From assembly GCF_033063295.1 (NCBI RefSeq), contig NZ_JAWJZH010000001.1:186001-250000 (forward strand): a stretch of 64,000 nucleotides of DNA. Reading direction: 5' to 3'. The position numbers and the translations under genes were made by a program. Shown in pieces: positions 45,317 to 54,809 of the stretch. Position 1 is the stretch's first letter; each line of letters begins with the position of its first letter. The notes under the pieces were generated by a model, which saw nothing but the letters and a program-made list of their open reading frames with translations, made no database searches and was not told where the DNA came from. The stretch is from Nitrosomonas sp. Is35 (GTDB lineage Bacteria; Pseudomonadota; Gammaproteobacteria; Burkholderiales; Nitrosomonadaceae).

Positions 45317-46621
45317 ATGCCTATGTCAATTAATTGGTTTCAATCTATTCGTGTCGCATGGATTTTGCTTTTATGCTTGATCAGCGCACACTCGCATGCG
45401 CAGCTGAACATCGAAATTTTTGGCGGTGGCGCATCCCGTATTCCGATTGCGATCGTTCCATTCGCCGATGAAAATAAGCTGCAGCAAAGCATCACGGCGG
45501 TCATTGGCGCCGATTTGCAACGCACCGGATTGTTCAGACTGGTTGATCCCGCAGGGTTATCGCCGCATGCGCCGGTGGAAGTCGTGTATTCCGACTGGGC
45601 CAACCGTGGCGCCAATGCATTGGTGATCGGCCGCGTGGCTGCTGTATCCGGCGATCAGGTGGAAATACAGTTCCGTTTGATGGATGTGGCTAAAAAATCG
45701 CAACTGACCGGATTGGCGATCACGGTTACCACGTCACAATTGCGCGCTGCGGCGCATCGGATTGCGGATGTCATTTATGAAGCATTGACCGGCGATGTGG
45801 GTGTTTTCAGCACGCGAATCGCTTATGTATTGAAACGCGGTAACAAGTATGCCTTGCAGGTGGCCGATGCGGATGGCTATAACGCGCAATCGATCATTGA
45901 ATATACCGAACCGATTATTTCACCGGCATGGTCGCCTGACGGCAAACAATTGGCCTACGTTTCTTTTGAAAATAAAAAACCAATTGTCTATGTGCAAACA
46001 TTGGCAACCCGGGAACGCAGAGCGGTTGCCAGCTTCAAAGGCAGCAACAGCGCACCGGCATGGTCGCCCGATGGTAAACGATTGGCTGTGGTGTTGACCG
46101 GCCAAGGCGGATCGCAAATTTTTCTGGTGAATGCCGATGGAAGCGGTTTGCAAAGGTTGAGCCGAAGTTCCGGGATCGATACGGAACCCAATTTTTCACC
46201 GGACGGAAGGTATATTTTGTTTACCTCCGACCGTGGCGGCAGTCCCCAAGTTTATCGCATGGCGGTAGGGAGCTCGGAATCCGGCAATGCCGATCGGCTC
46301 ACTTTCGAGGGCAGCTACAATGTCAGCCCGGATTATAGTCAGGACGGTAAAAGCTTCACTTTCATCCACCGTAACAATGGCCAATTCAATGTCGCGGTGC
46401 AGGATATCGGTTCGCGCCAAGTGCAGATACTGACAAACTCCAAATTCGACGAATCGCCCAGTTTTGCCCCCAATGGCAAGATGATCTTGTATGCAACCGA
46501 GATTAACGGGCATGGTATATTATCCGCTGTTTCCAGGGATGGGCAGACGAGGCAGCATCTGACAGTACAGACCGGCGATATCCGGGAACCGGCCTGGGGG
46601 CCCTTACCAACTTGGAAGTAA
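45317..46621 (+). CDS. tolB: TolB
   Basis: A 434-residue periplasmic protein. A signal peptide (LLLCLISAHSHAQL) is followed by the N-terminal domain that reaches TolA or Pal (IPIAIVPFADE) and a six-bladed beta propeller with repeats such as SPAWSPDGKQLAYVSFENKK and APAWSPDGKRLAVVL. The start could be at 45317 or 45323. It binds Pal and is blocked or released by TolA. It sits between tolA and pal as usual. Confidence 0.95.
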   Translation: MPMSINWFQSIRVAWILLLCLISAHSHAQLNIEIFGGGASRIPIAIVPFADENKLQQSITAVIGADLQRTGLFRLVDPAGLSPHAPVEVVYSDWANRGANALVIGRVAAVSGDQVEIQFRLMDVAKKSQLTGLAITVTTSQLRAAAHRIADVIYEALTGDVGVFSTRIAYVLKRGNKYALQVADADGYNAQSIIEYTEPIISPAWSPDGKQLAYVSFENKKPIVYVQTLATRERRAVASFKGSNSAPAWSPDGKRLAVVLTGQGGSQIFLVNADGSGLQRLSRSSGIDTEPNFSPDGRYILFTSDRGGSPQVYRMAVGSSESGNADRLTFEGSYNVSPDYSQDGKSFTFIHRNNGQFNVAVQDIGSRQVQILTNSKFDESPSFAPNGKMILYATEINGHGILSAVSRDGQTRQHLTVQTGDIREPAWGPLPTWK

Positions 46622-46646
46622 TATTTTTATTTTAAAGGAGTTATAA

Positions 46647-47171
46647 ATGAGAAAACTATTAGGTATTTCATTGATTGTTTTGTTGTCAGCGTGCGCCAGT
46701 CAAACAACGCAACCCGAAGTAGATGATCTTACCGCAGGCTCGGGCGCTGGCGCCGGTTTGGGCGGCAGCGATTTGGGCGGATCCGGCTCAGGCAGACCGG
46801 GCTATTTCAGTCAGCTGAATGATCCGAACAGTATCCTGTCGCAACGCAGCGTTTATTATGACTACGATAGCTATAGCGTCAAAGGCGAATACCGCGAACT
46901 GGTGCTGTCACACGCCCGGTTCTTACGCGACAACGCCAGCGCCAGCGTAATCTTGCAAGGAAATACCGATGACCGCGGCAGCCGTGAATACAACCTGGCT
47001 TTGGGTCAACGCCGCGCCGATAGCGTCAAAAACATGATGACTTTAGCCGGTGCCCGTGATGCGCAAATTGAATCGGTTAGCTTGGGCGAAGAAAAACCGC
47101 GCGCGCTGGGGCACGGTGAATCGGTGTGGAGTCAAAACCGCCGCACCGACATCCTGTACCGGGGTGAATAA
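46647..47171 (+). CDS. pal: Peptidoglycan-associated lipoprotein Pal
   Basis: A 174-residue outer-membrane lipoprotein with lipobox LLSACAS, a glycine/serine-rich linker (GAGAGLGGSDLGGSGSG) and an OmpA-like peptidoglycan-binding domain (about 70-172) with VILQGNTDDRGSREYNLALG and QRRADSVKN. It holds the outer membrane to the cell wall and pairs with TolB. An AAAGGAG site precedes the start. Confidence 0.95.
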   Translation: MRKLLGISLIVLLSACASQTTQPEVDDLTAGSGAGAGLGGSDLGGSGSGRPGYFSQLNDPNSILSQRSVYYDYDSYSVKGEYRELVLSHARFLRDNASASVILQGNTDDRGSREYNLALGQRRADSVKNMMTLAGARDAQIESVSLGEEKPRALGHGESVWSQNRRTDILYRGE

Positions 47172-47173
47172 AC

Positions 47174-48100
47174 ATGCTGATACGCGCTTTCCTTCTGCTG
47201 GTATTGCTGAGCTGTAATGTCAGTTATGCCGCATTGTTTGGCGATGATGAGGCACGCGAGCAGATTAACGCATTACGTAAACAAGTGAAAGAAATGGAAG
47301 CGCGTATTGCCAAGATGGAAGAGGCGCTGAACAGCCAGGCTTTACTCGAGCTTTATTCAAAAGTTGAAACGCTGGAACAGGAATTGGGAAAGCTCAACGG
47401 ACAAATAGAAATGCTGGGTAACGATAATGCGCTGTTACAAAAACGGCAGCGGGATTTCTATATTGATCTGGATAATCGCCTGCGCCAGATCGAACAGCAA
47501 TCTCCTCAAAAGCGATCCCCTTCTTCTCACTTTGAGCCCAACAAAGGCGCACCCGGCAGCGCGGCTGCGCCTTCACCTTCACCTTCACCAAGCGAACAAG
47601 CCGCCGCCGCGCCTCCGCTAGATGCCGATACGGTAATACCGGAATCGCCGTCATCCGAAGCCGCGGATGCTTCCGCGACTCAGGATTCCGCTGCGGTAGC
47701 CGCGAATGAGCTGACTCCACCGGGAACTACAGAAAGTGGTGCTTATAAAGCAGCGTTTGATTTGTTCAAGAACGGTGAATACGCTAATGCAATCGCGCAA
47801 TTTGAGAGCTTCCTGGAAAATTACCCGCAATCCAATTTAGCGCCGGGTGCTGCTTATTGGATCGGCAATGCGCGCTATGCTCTGCGCGATTATCAATTAG
47901 CGATCGATGCGCAAAGAAAATTGATCAGCAATTACCCCGCCAGCAACAAAGTGCCGGATGCATTTTTGAACATCGCTTCCAGTCAACTGGAAATGGGCGA
48001 TAGCAAGGCAAGCAAGCAAACCCTGGAAAATTTGCTGGCAAAATACCCGCAGAGCGATGCCGCCAAAAAAGCCAAACAACGTCTGGCTAACATCAAATAA
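47174..48100 (+). CDS. cpoB: Cell division coordinator CpoB (YbgF)
   Basis: A 308-residue periplasmic protein. After a signal peptide comes a coiled-coil region (about 25-110), a Pro/Ala-rich linker, and C-terminal TPR repeats (about 180-305; GAYKAAFDLFKNGEYANAIA). CpoB links peptidoglycan synthesis with outer-membrane constriction through the Tol complex. It starts 2 bases after the pal stop codon, so it is in the tol operon. Confidence 0.93.
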   Translation: MLIRAFLLLVLLSCNVSYAALFGDDEAREQINALRKQVKEMEARIAKMEEALNSQALLELYSKVETLEQELGKLNGQIEMLGNDNALLQKRQRDFYIDLDNRLRQIEQQSPQKRSPSSHFEPNKGAPGSAAAPSPSPSPSEQAAAAPPLDADTVIPESPSSEAADASATQDSAAVAANELTPPGTTESGAYKAAFDLFKNGEYANAIAQFESFLENYPQSNLAPGAAYWIGNARYALRDYQLAIDAQRKLISNYPASNKVPDAFLNIASSQLEMGDSKASKQTLENLLAKYPQSDAAKKAKQRLANIK

Positions 48101-48193
48101 ACGCCCAGTTTTACCCCTAGCTGTTCAATCGTAGTTTCCCGCATTACCTGCAAAGCAATATAATCGGTCTTTTTCTCCAAGCGATCCAACATC

Positions 48194-48850
48194 ATGCAAG
48201 CGTTAGAGACAACAGTCTTGCGTATCAGTGAGATTTTCTTTTCCTTACAAGGCGAAACCAGCAGAATTGGCTTGCCGACCGTGTTTGTACGCCTGACGGG
48301 ATGCCCGTTACGCTGTGGCTACTGCGACACTGCGTATGCTTTTAGCGGCGGTGAGAACCTATCGATCGCGGAGATACTGCGTCAGGTAGCCCGGTATAAA
48401 ACGCGCTATGTGACCGTCACCGGCGGCGAGCCATTGGCGCAGAAGGCATGCCTGGTTTTGCTGACAGCGTTATGCGATGCGCATTATTCCGTATCGCTGG
48501 AGACCAGCGGCGCGCTCGATTTATCTCATGTCGATACGCGAGTATCCAAGATCATGGATATCAAAACACCCGGTTCGGGTGAAGTCTCCAAAAATAACTG
48601 GCGTAATCTCGAATACCTGACACCGCAGGACGAAATCAAGTTTGTACTGTGCGACGAGGCCGATTACCAATGGGCTTGTGAGATTATTCGCAGCAGCCAA
48701 TTACAGCCGATATGTCCGATCCTTTTTTCCCCCGTTTATGAAAGCCTCGATCCCGCCCAATTGGCGTCTTGGATATTGCGCGATGAATTGCCTGTCCGGA
48801 TGCAGGTTCAATTGCATAAGCTGCTGTGGGGCGAGGGGCCGGGGCGGTGA
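48194..48850 (+). CDS. queE: 7-carboxy-7-deazaguanine synthase QueE
   Basis: A 218-residue radical SAM enzyme in queuosine (and PreQ0) biosynthesis. The cluster motif is RCGYCDTAYAFSGG in RLTGCPLRCGYCDTAYAF (Cys-x3-Cys-x2-Cys). TVTGGEPLAQK and SLETSGAL are further family marks. It converts 6-carboxytetrahydropterin to CDG. It lies 32 bases before queC, and the order after cpoB is common in proteobacteria. Confidence 0.94.
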   Translation: MQALETTVLRISEIFFSLQGETSRIGLPTVFVRLTGCPLRCGYCDTAYAFSGGENLSIAEILRQVARYKTRYVTVTGGEPLAQKACLVLLTALCDAHYSVSLETSGALDLSHVDTRVSKIMDIKTPGSGEVSKNNWRNLEYLTPQDEIKFVLCDEADYQWACEIIRSSQLQPICPILFSPVYESLDPAQLASWILRDELPVRMQVQLHKLLWGEGPGR

Positions 48851-48882
48851 AGTTTTTAGTGTTTTTCTGGCTGGATTAAATC

Positions 48883-49557
48883 ATGAAGAAAGCGGTGGTA
48901 TTACTCTCCGGCGGTCTCGATTCCGCAACGGCCTTGGCGATTGCACGCGACCAGGGTTATCAATGCTATGCGTTGAGTATCGATTACGGCCAGAGGCACC
49001 GGTCGGAATTGGTTGCAGCGCGCAAAGTCGCGCAATCATTGGGGGCGGTTGCGCATCAAATTATTAAGCTGGATCTCACCGCTTTTGGCGGATCAGCGCT
49101 GACCGATCAGACCATCGAAGTGCCAACAAGTGGAGCAGAAACGGACATTCCGGTTACCTATGTACCGGCCAGAAATACCATCATGCTGTCACTGGCGCTG
49201 GCCTGGGCGGAAACGCTGCAATGCCAGGATATTTTTGTGGGCGTGAACGCCGTCGATTATTCCGGCTACCCGGATTGCCGCCCGGAATATATTCAAGCCT
49301 TCGAGAAAATGGCGAATCTAGCGACCAAAGCAGGAATTGAAGGCAAGAAACTTACTATTCATACGCCACTGATGCATTTGTCCAAAAAAGAAATCATCAA
49401 AGCCGGACTGGCCTTGGGTGTGGATTTCAGCTTGACGGTTTCGTGCTATCAAGCGGATGAAATGGGACACGCTTGCGGCGTCTGTGATTCCTGCCGGATT
49501 CGTAAAGCGGGGTTCGCGGCGGCGGGAAAATGCGATCCAGTGAGTTACCTTGCTTAA
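48883..49557 (+). CDS. queC: 7-cyano-7-deazaguanine synthase QueC
   Basis: A 224-residue ATP-dependent enzyme that converts CDG to PreQ0. The PP-loop motif is [20 protein letters not shown], and the C-terminal zinc site is in [20 protein letters not shown] (four Cys). [17 protein letters not shown] is also typical. It forms a pair with queE, and other queuosine genes are not in the window. The sequence is complete. Confidence 0.96.
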   Translation: MKKAVVLLSGGLDSATALAIARDQGYQCYALSIDYGQRHRSELVAARKVAQSLGAVAHQIIKLDLTAFGGSALTDQTIEVPTSGAETDIPVTYVPARNTIMLSLALAWAETLQCQDIFVGVNAVDYSGYPDCRPEYIQAFEKMANLATKAGIEGKKLTIHTPLMHLSKKEIIKAGLALGVDFSLTVSCYQADEMGHACGVCDSCRIRKAGFAAAGKCDPVSYLA

Positions 49558-49609
49558 GTTTTCTTTAAATGATTTTTTGTTTTCAATAACTATAACTATA
49601 AGGAGATAT

Positions 49610-51142
49610 ATGAAGTTAAGAAATCTTATAAAAATAATCGGATTGGCGAGTTTCTTTCTTGCTGCACCCGTTGGTGCCGACATCAAGCTGGTTGCCAAAG
49701 TTGACCAGACTGCAGCAGGTTTTCCATCGCATTTTAGTTATAAGAATTTGCAGGAACCGGTCATCGGACCGTCAGGTCATGTCGCTTTTGCAGGGTTAGC
49801 TTTTGATGGAAGAGCTTATACAAAGGCGGCTTGGGCAGGACTGCCTGGGGATCTGGAGGCGATCATCAAGGAAAATGACACGATTGCCGGTTTTCCCGGG
49901 AATGTGTTTTTTAGTGATGTATCGAGTTCATTTTTAATAAGTCGCTCAGGAGCGGTTGCCTTTTCAGCAACATTGAAAGGAGCAATTACTCGCAATACTG
50001 CATTGGTTTACCGCAATGGTGTTACGCAAGGAATTTTAAAAGCGGCCGATCCGGCACCTGGTTTTCCACCGGGAACAGTTGTTGGTGAAGTTACCCCGCT
50101 TGCCATTTCGGACGCTGGAGTTGTGTTAGGCGGTATGACTACTGCTGGAGCTGCGTTATGGTTTTGGGATTTCGAGAAAATTGAACGCATTTCCACAACG
50201 ATAGGAGATTGCAACTATTTCTCTCTTGCTGTTTATGTTCCTGGTTCAGTAGGTATCAATCAAACGGGGAATGTAGTTTTTAATGCAACGCTTTATAGTG
50301 GAGACAAAAAGAAATGCTTTTCAGGCGGTGTATTTAAATGGAGCAATGGAAAGACAGAACTGCTTGTAGCGGATGGCGATCCGGTGCCTGGAATGCCGGA
50401 CGCAGTATTCGGGGTAAGTTTGACCGAATCCCCGCCAAAAATTAACGATCAGGATGAAATCATTTTTACTGCGAAATTGATTCAAATTACCTCTTCCAGA
50501 TCTACAAATAATAGTATATGGATTAAAAATGGTTTGAATGAACCAAGATTATTACTTTTAGGTGGAGAGGGGTTAAAAGAAAAATCAGATAATTTAATTT
50601 TTCCTGCAATTTTTCTTGACTCTAATTTTGCTAATTTTGGCTATTCGATGCTTCCCGTTATTGCAAACGGTTTGGATGTATTGTTAGCCGGAAAGCCGAG
50701 GGAAATACAACCATATGACGATCCGAAAGGAACGGGAGCTACACAACTGACTACGATTGCAGCTAAGAATGATCAACCACCCGGTTTCGATCCGAGCTGG
50801 TATTACAATATTTTTTCAAATCGTGCCATCAACAACGCCGAGCAATATGTTTTTACTGGTTACTCTGCTAATGCGCTAGAAAGACGCAGTGTTTTTGCCA
50901 TGTGGCGCGGAACCGGTACCGAACGGCCCAGATTGATTGCCCAGGACGGCATGAAGTGTTCCATAAACAACGTAGAATATATTCTCAGAGACATTGATCT
51001 TTTTCCTACCAAAGCTGTGACTTTATCAACCGCAGGAGGGCAATCATCGTGGTTTAGCGATACTGGTGAGATTGTATTCCGTGCTTCTTTAAATAGCAGT
51101 TCAAATGTCGCCATTTTACTAGGGCCTGTTAACGCTATTTGA
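49610..51142 (+). CDS. Secreted NxxGxxAF-repeat protein, 3' end replaced by an IS
   Basis: A 510-residue exported protein. AAGGAGATAT precedes the start, and the signal peptide ends LAAPVGADIK. The mature part has spaced motifs of the N-x-x-G-x-x-AF kind (VIGPSGHVAFAGLAF, INQTGNVVFNATLY, INDQDEIIFTAKL), a beta-propeller-like family of unknown role found in secreted, anchor-variable proteins. The IS at 51122 interrupts the frame: the last residues GPVNAI and the stop come from the IS end. Without the IS the frame would run about 19 codons further past 51927, so most of the protein remains. Confidence 0.7.
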   Translation: MKLRNLIKIIGLASFFLAAPVGADIKLVAKVDQTAAGFPSHFSYKNLQEPVIGPSGHVAFAGLAFDGRAYTKAAWAGLPGDLEAIIKENDTIAGFPGNVFFSDVSSSFLISRSGAVAFSATLKGAITRNTALVYRNGVTQGILKAADPAPGFPPGTVVGEVTPLAISDAGVVLGGMTTAGAALWFWDFEKIERISTTIGDCNYFSLAVYVPGSVGINQTGNVVFNATLYSGDKKKCFSGGVFKWSNGKTELLVADGDPVPGMPDAVFGVSLTESPPKINDQDEIIFTAKLIQITSSRSTNNSIWIKNGLNEPRLLLLGGEGLKEKSDNLIFPAIFLDSNFANFGYSMLPVIANGLDVLLAGKPREIQPYDDPKGTGATQLTTIAAKNDQPPGFDPSWYYNIFSNRAINNAEQYVFTGYSANALERRSVFAMWRGTGTERPRLIAQDGMKCSINNVEYILRDIDLFPTKAVTLSTAGGQSSWFSDTGEIVFRASLNSSSNVAILLGPVNAI

Positions 51143-51925
51143 TATAATTTGGTGATGGAAATCACCGAAACTCAATATCAACAGATCGAGCACTGCCTGC
51201 CGCGTCAGCGTGGCAACGTCAGCCATTCCAATCTGCAAGTTCTCAGTGCCATTCTTTACGTTGCCGAGCATGGCTGCAAGTGGCGAGGACTGCCCAAGCG
51301 ATTCGGCAACTGGCATACCATCTATACCCGCATGAATCGCTGGGCAAAGAGTGGTGTACTGAGCCATGTATTTGGGCAACTTCAGCATCAGCAAATCATC
51401 CGTATCCGTATTGAAACTGTTTCGCTGGACAGCACCAGCATCAAAGTCCATCCCGACGGTACGGGTGCGTTAAAAAAAACGGCCCCCAATCCATCGGAAA
51501 ATCTCGAGGTGGATGGACCACCAAAATTCATCTGGTTGCCGCAGATTCCAGAACAACCATAAGCTTTGCCCTCTCGCCCGGTCACGCCCACGATGCGCCA
51601 GAGGGCAGGCAGCTTTTGCTTTCCCTCGGTCCCGTCAATACGCCCACCTACCTGCTGATGGATCGTGCTTATGAGGGCGACCAAACCCGGCAACTGGCAC
51701 TAGATTTGGGTTACATCCCGGTTGTTCCGCCCAAAGCAAATCGCTTGTCACCCTGGGAATACAACCGTGCCATGTACAAAAAACGCAACGAGATCGAACG
51801 ATTGTTCAGAAGGCTCAAGGGATTTCGCCGCATCTTCTCCAGGTTCGATAAGCTCGATGTCGTCTTCATCTCCTTTATCCACTTCGCTCTCATCGTCGAA
51901 GCAATCAGATTGTGTTAACAGACCC
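51122..51925 (+). mobile_element. IS5-family insertion sequence, copy 3 (804 bp)
   Basis: Third copy, in the same orientation as copy 1, with the same inverted ends and TA duplication (51120-51121, 51926-51927). One visible difference from the others is AGTGCC rather than AATGCC near 51246. It is inserted in the 3' end of the secreted-protein gene at 49610 and supplies that gene's stop codon. Confidence 0.9.
51155..51918 (+). CDS. IS5-family transposase by -1 frameshift (orfA/orfB), copy 3
   Basis: OrfA runs from ATG 51155 to 51562 and orfB to 51918. Slippage is expected on the eight A at 51472-51479. Catalytic residues are the same as in copy 1. It has one amino-acid change relative to copies 1 and 2 (LQVLSAILYVAEH instead of LQVLNAILYVAEH). 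Confidence 0.85.
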
Positions 51926-51961
51926 TAATACAGTATAAATTTTTAAACTTCTCACCTTTGC

Positions 51962-51993
51962 CACCGCTTATTCAGAATAATGAATAAGCGGTG
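51962..51993. terminator. Perfect 12-bp hairpin between converging genes
   Basis: Arms CACCGCTTATTC (51962-51973) and GAATAAGCGGTG (51982-51993) around an 8-base loop. It lies between the secreted-protein gene and the RTX gene, which converge. There is no strong T run, so it may be a weak bidirectional terminator or an mRNA-end hairpin. The IS insertion separates it from its upstream gene by about 840 bases. Confidence 0.55.
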
Positions 51994-52038
51994 TTATCGG
52001 TATTTCAAAAAAATCGTAATGCTTAGAATCAAGATAAC

Positions 52039-54105
52039 TTAAGAGAACTCAACCATACTGGCTGTTAAATCAGCTGGATGTATGCCAATCAATGTAATTG
52101 AAGCGATATCATATACAAAATGAACCGCGACGCCTTCGGGGGTATCGTCGATGTGCGTGATTACTCCCAATAAACTTTCAAGATCGTGCAGCCCGGTTGT
52201 TGCTGAGTCAAATTTTAATAAATCATCTGATTTTTTAAAATCATGTACTACAAAATCTCCGGGTGAATAGAAGACAAAGGCATCCTTACCGTCTCCACCC
52301 GTTAAATCATCATGACCGAACCCTGCTTGGAGAGTATCATTTCCTGCGCCGGCACTAAGATTGTCATCACCTTCTCCACCATTCAACTCATTAGCTGCTG
52401 AATTACCGATGAGGATATTATTCAATGAATTTCCAGTACCGTTGATGGTTGTAGTACCTGTTAAAGTCAGGTTCTCAAAATCTGGCAATAGCGCATAAGT
52501 TATACCGCTATTTACGGTATCCGTGCCTTCGTCTGGTTTTTCAGTGACAACATCGTCGATGTTATCGATAACGTAAGTGTCATTGCCAAGTCCTCCTGAC
52601 ATGATGTCTTTGCCTAACCCGCCATCAAGAAGATTATCCGCCGAATTGCCAGTCAGGTTATTGTCAAGGTCATTACCGGTACCATTGATAGTCTCTGTAC
52701 CCACCAAATTCAGGGTTTCTAAATTAGCACTTAGCGTGTATGTGATGGTACTGTTGACAGTGTCGTTACCATTAGGCAAGTCTTCGAAGATTGCAACCCC
52801 TGCATTATTTACGATATAAACATCATCACCTGATCCACCATATAAGCTATCGCTGCCGCCCATGCCATTGATGATGTCGTTAAATTTAGTTCCTTTAATA
52901 CTTTCAGAAGATGAATCCCCCGTCATGGTGAGACCGCCGGTAAGGGAAATGGGAGCGCTATCACCTAACTGCAGCCATTCGACTTTTGCTTCGGTTAGTT
53001 GGCTATTTAAGTGTATCGTGCCATACCCATCTGCAATGATTTGGACGCTATCGCCATCAAAATATACACTTCTACCGACAATGCGTACGGTAGAAGCGGG
53101 GATGTCACTTAAGATATGTATGGTGTCACTTCCTTCACCAGCCAGTTCCCATATTCGATCAAAACTGCCCGAAGGTGAAAAATTACCGGAAAACTCATAG
53201 GTGTCATCGCCTAAGCCGCCACGTAAGTCATCACCACCACCCATGCCATTGATGGTGTCGTTGAATTTAGTTCCTTTAATTTCTTCGATAGAAGAATCAC
53301 CTGTCATGGTGAGACCGCCGGTAAGGGAAATGGGAGCGCTATCACCTAATTGCAGCCATTCAACTTTTGCCTCGGCCAGTTGACTATTTAAATGAATCGT
53401 ACCGTAGCTACCGGCAATAATTTGGACGCTATCGCCATCAAAATATACACTTCTGCCGACAATGCGTACTGAAGAAGCGGGGATGTCACTTAAGATATGT
53501 ATGGTGTCACTTCCTTCACCAGCCAGTTCCCATATTCGATCGAAACTACCCGAAGGTGAAAAATTACCGGAAAACTCATAGGTGTCATCGCCTAAGCCGC
53601 CACGTAAGTCATCACCACCACCCATTCCATTGATGGTGTCGTTGAATTTAGTTCCCTTAATATCCTCAGAAGATGAATCGCCCGTCATGGTGAGACCGCC
53701 GGTAAGGGAAATGGGAGCGCTATCACCTAATTGCAGCCATTCAACTTTTGCCTCGGCCAGTTGACTATTTAAATGAATCGTACCGTAGCTACCGGCAATA
53801 ATTTGGACGCTATCGCCATCAAAATATACACTTCTGCCGACAATGCGTACTGAAGAGGCGGGGATGTCACTTAAGATATGTATGGTGTCACTTCCTTCAC
53901 CAGCCAGTTCCCATATTCGATCGAAACTACCCGAAGGTGAAAAATTACCGGAAAACTCATAGGTGTCATCGCCTAAGCCGCCACGTAAGTCATCACCACC
54001 ACCCATTCCATTGATGGTGTCGTTGCCTCCTTTCGCGGTGATGGTGTCGTTTGAATCCGTTCCTACGAGCGAGTCACTAGTGTCGTCCCCTGTTATGGTT
54101 GCCAT
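52039..54105 (-). CDS. RTX-like type I-secreted repeat protein
   Basis: A 688-residue acidic protein. The start at 54105 (MATITGDDTSDSLVGTDS) is preferred over 54177 because AGGA lies upstream and because the extra N-terminal segment looks unrelated. It has calcium-binding nonapeptide patterns (GGLGDDTYE, GGSGDDVYIV, GGLGNDTYVI, GGEGDDNLSAGAGNDTL) and a C-terminal end with LIGIHPADLTASMVEFS, typical of type I secretion signals. About residues 35-415 are three near-identical 127-residue units. No signal peptide and no secretion genes nearby. Function is unknown, perhaps a surface or extracellular protein. Confidence 0.8.
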   Translation of the reverse strand: MATITGDDTSDSLVGTDSNDTITAKGGNDTINGMGGGDDLRGGLGDDTYEFSGNFSPSGSFDRIWELAGEGSDTIHILSDIPASSVRIVGRSVYFDGDSVQIIAGSYGTIHLNSQLAEAKVEWLQLGDSAPISLTGGLTMTGDSSSEDIKGTKFNDTINGMGGGDDLRGGLGDDTYEFSGNFSPSGSFDRIWELAGEGSDTIHILSDIPASSVRIVGRSVYFDGDSVQIIAGSYGTIHLNSQLAEAKVEWLQLGDSAPISLTGGLTMTGDSSIEEIKGTKFNDTINGMGGGDDLRGGLGDDTYEFSGNFSPSGSFDRIWELAGEGSDTIHILSDIPASTVRIVGRSVYFDGDSVQIIADGYGTIHLNSQLTEAKVEWLQLGDSAPISLTGGLTMTGDSSSESIKGTKFNDIINGMGGSDSLYGGSGDDVYIVNNAGVAIFEDLPNGNDTVNSTITYTLSANLETLNLVGTETINGTGNDLDNNLTGNSADNLLDGGLGKDIMSGGLGNDTYVIDNIDDVVTEKPDEGTDTVNSGITYALLPDFENLTLTGTTTINGTGNSLNNILIGNSAANELNGGEGDDNLSAGAGNDTLQAGFGHDDLTGGDGKDAFVFYSPGDFVVHDFKKSDDLLKFDSATTGLHDLESLLGVITHIDDTPEGVAVHFVYDIASITLIGIHPADLTASMVEFS
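52882..54024 (-). repeat. Three tandem 381-bp repeats within the RTX gene
   Basis: The 381-base unit recurs with an exact period: the same landmark (GTGTCATCGCCTAAGCCGCC) begins at 53201, 53582 and 53963. The first two units in reading order are almost identical; the third has more differences. Each encodes 127 residues with one GGGDDLRGGLGDDTYEFSG calcium-binding-like stretch and an IRIWELAGE-like segment. Confidence 0.9.
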
Positions 54106-54334
54106 TTTTTTTGTTTTCCTAAAAAGTTGAATTACCGATTGAGAAATTTCAAATAAGCTGCGCTGCCTTAACGCCAATAAACAAGATTCCGTTGACGTAA
54201 AGTTCTTTATTTACAATAAGGATCTTGTTAACAATGGAAAAACCGTAGGAATTATATGGTAATTCTGTGGCGAGATGGATATTTGGGTAGAAATTCGTTT
54301 TTGACTGCTTACAACTTGAGATTAATGGCTGATT

Positions 54335-54703
54335 CTATGAGGTTTGTCTGGTGTCAGATTTTCGCTCGATACAAATTCCCAGTTTTTTTACCCCACGAAT
54401 AATACCCAACTTCGCTACGCTGACCTTGACCCACGGCGCGTGAAATTCGCTCAGGATGGTTTGCGCGATATGTTCGGCCAGCGCTTCCAGCAGTGAGAAG
54501 TGTTTGTTGGTGAGAATGTCGTTGATGCGGTCGACGATCAGCGCGTAATCGAGCGCGTCTTCGATGTTGTCCGTCTGGCACGCGCGGCTGCTGGGCAGGG
54601 CGATTTCCAGGTCGAGCTGGATGGTTTGCGGCACGATGCGCTCCCACGGGTACACGCCGATCAGCGTTTTGGCTTTGAAGTCGTGCAGAAAAATAATATC
54701 CAT
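54335..54703 (-). CDS. folB: Dihydroneopterin aldolase FolB
   Basis: A 122-residue enzyme of folate synthesis (dihydroneopterin to 6-hydroxymethyl-dihydropterin). Typical features: IIFLHDFKAKTLIGVYPWER at the start, ALDYALIVDRINDILTNKHF, and SLLEALAEHIAQTIL with the active-site Glu. It is read away from plsY, sharing a short intergenic gap. Complete. Confidence 0.93.
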   Translation of the reverse strand: MDIIFLHDFKAKTLIGVYPWERIVPQTIQLDLEIALPSSRACQTDNIEDALDYALIVDRINDILTNKHFSLLEALAEHIAQTILSEFHAPWVKVSVAKLGIIRGVKKLGICIERKSDTRQTS

Positions 54704-54809
54704 GAATGATTAAGCGCTAAAATGTGCGGATTGTTCGGGTATGGCCGGAAGCTTTTGAAAGCGGGCGATACCGGATTCTAGTCTATTTTTTCCAGGTGGT
54801 GCTAATCCG

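Noticed and set aside
53201..53764. Plus-strand frames over the RTX gene
   Set aside because: They repeat with the 381-base unit and are antisense shadows of the RTX repeats.
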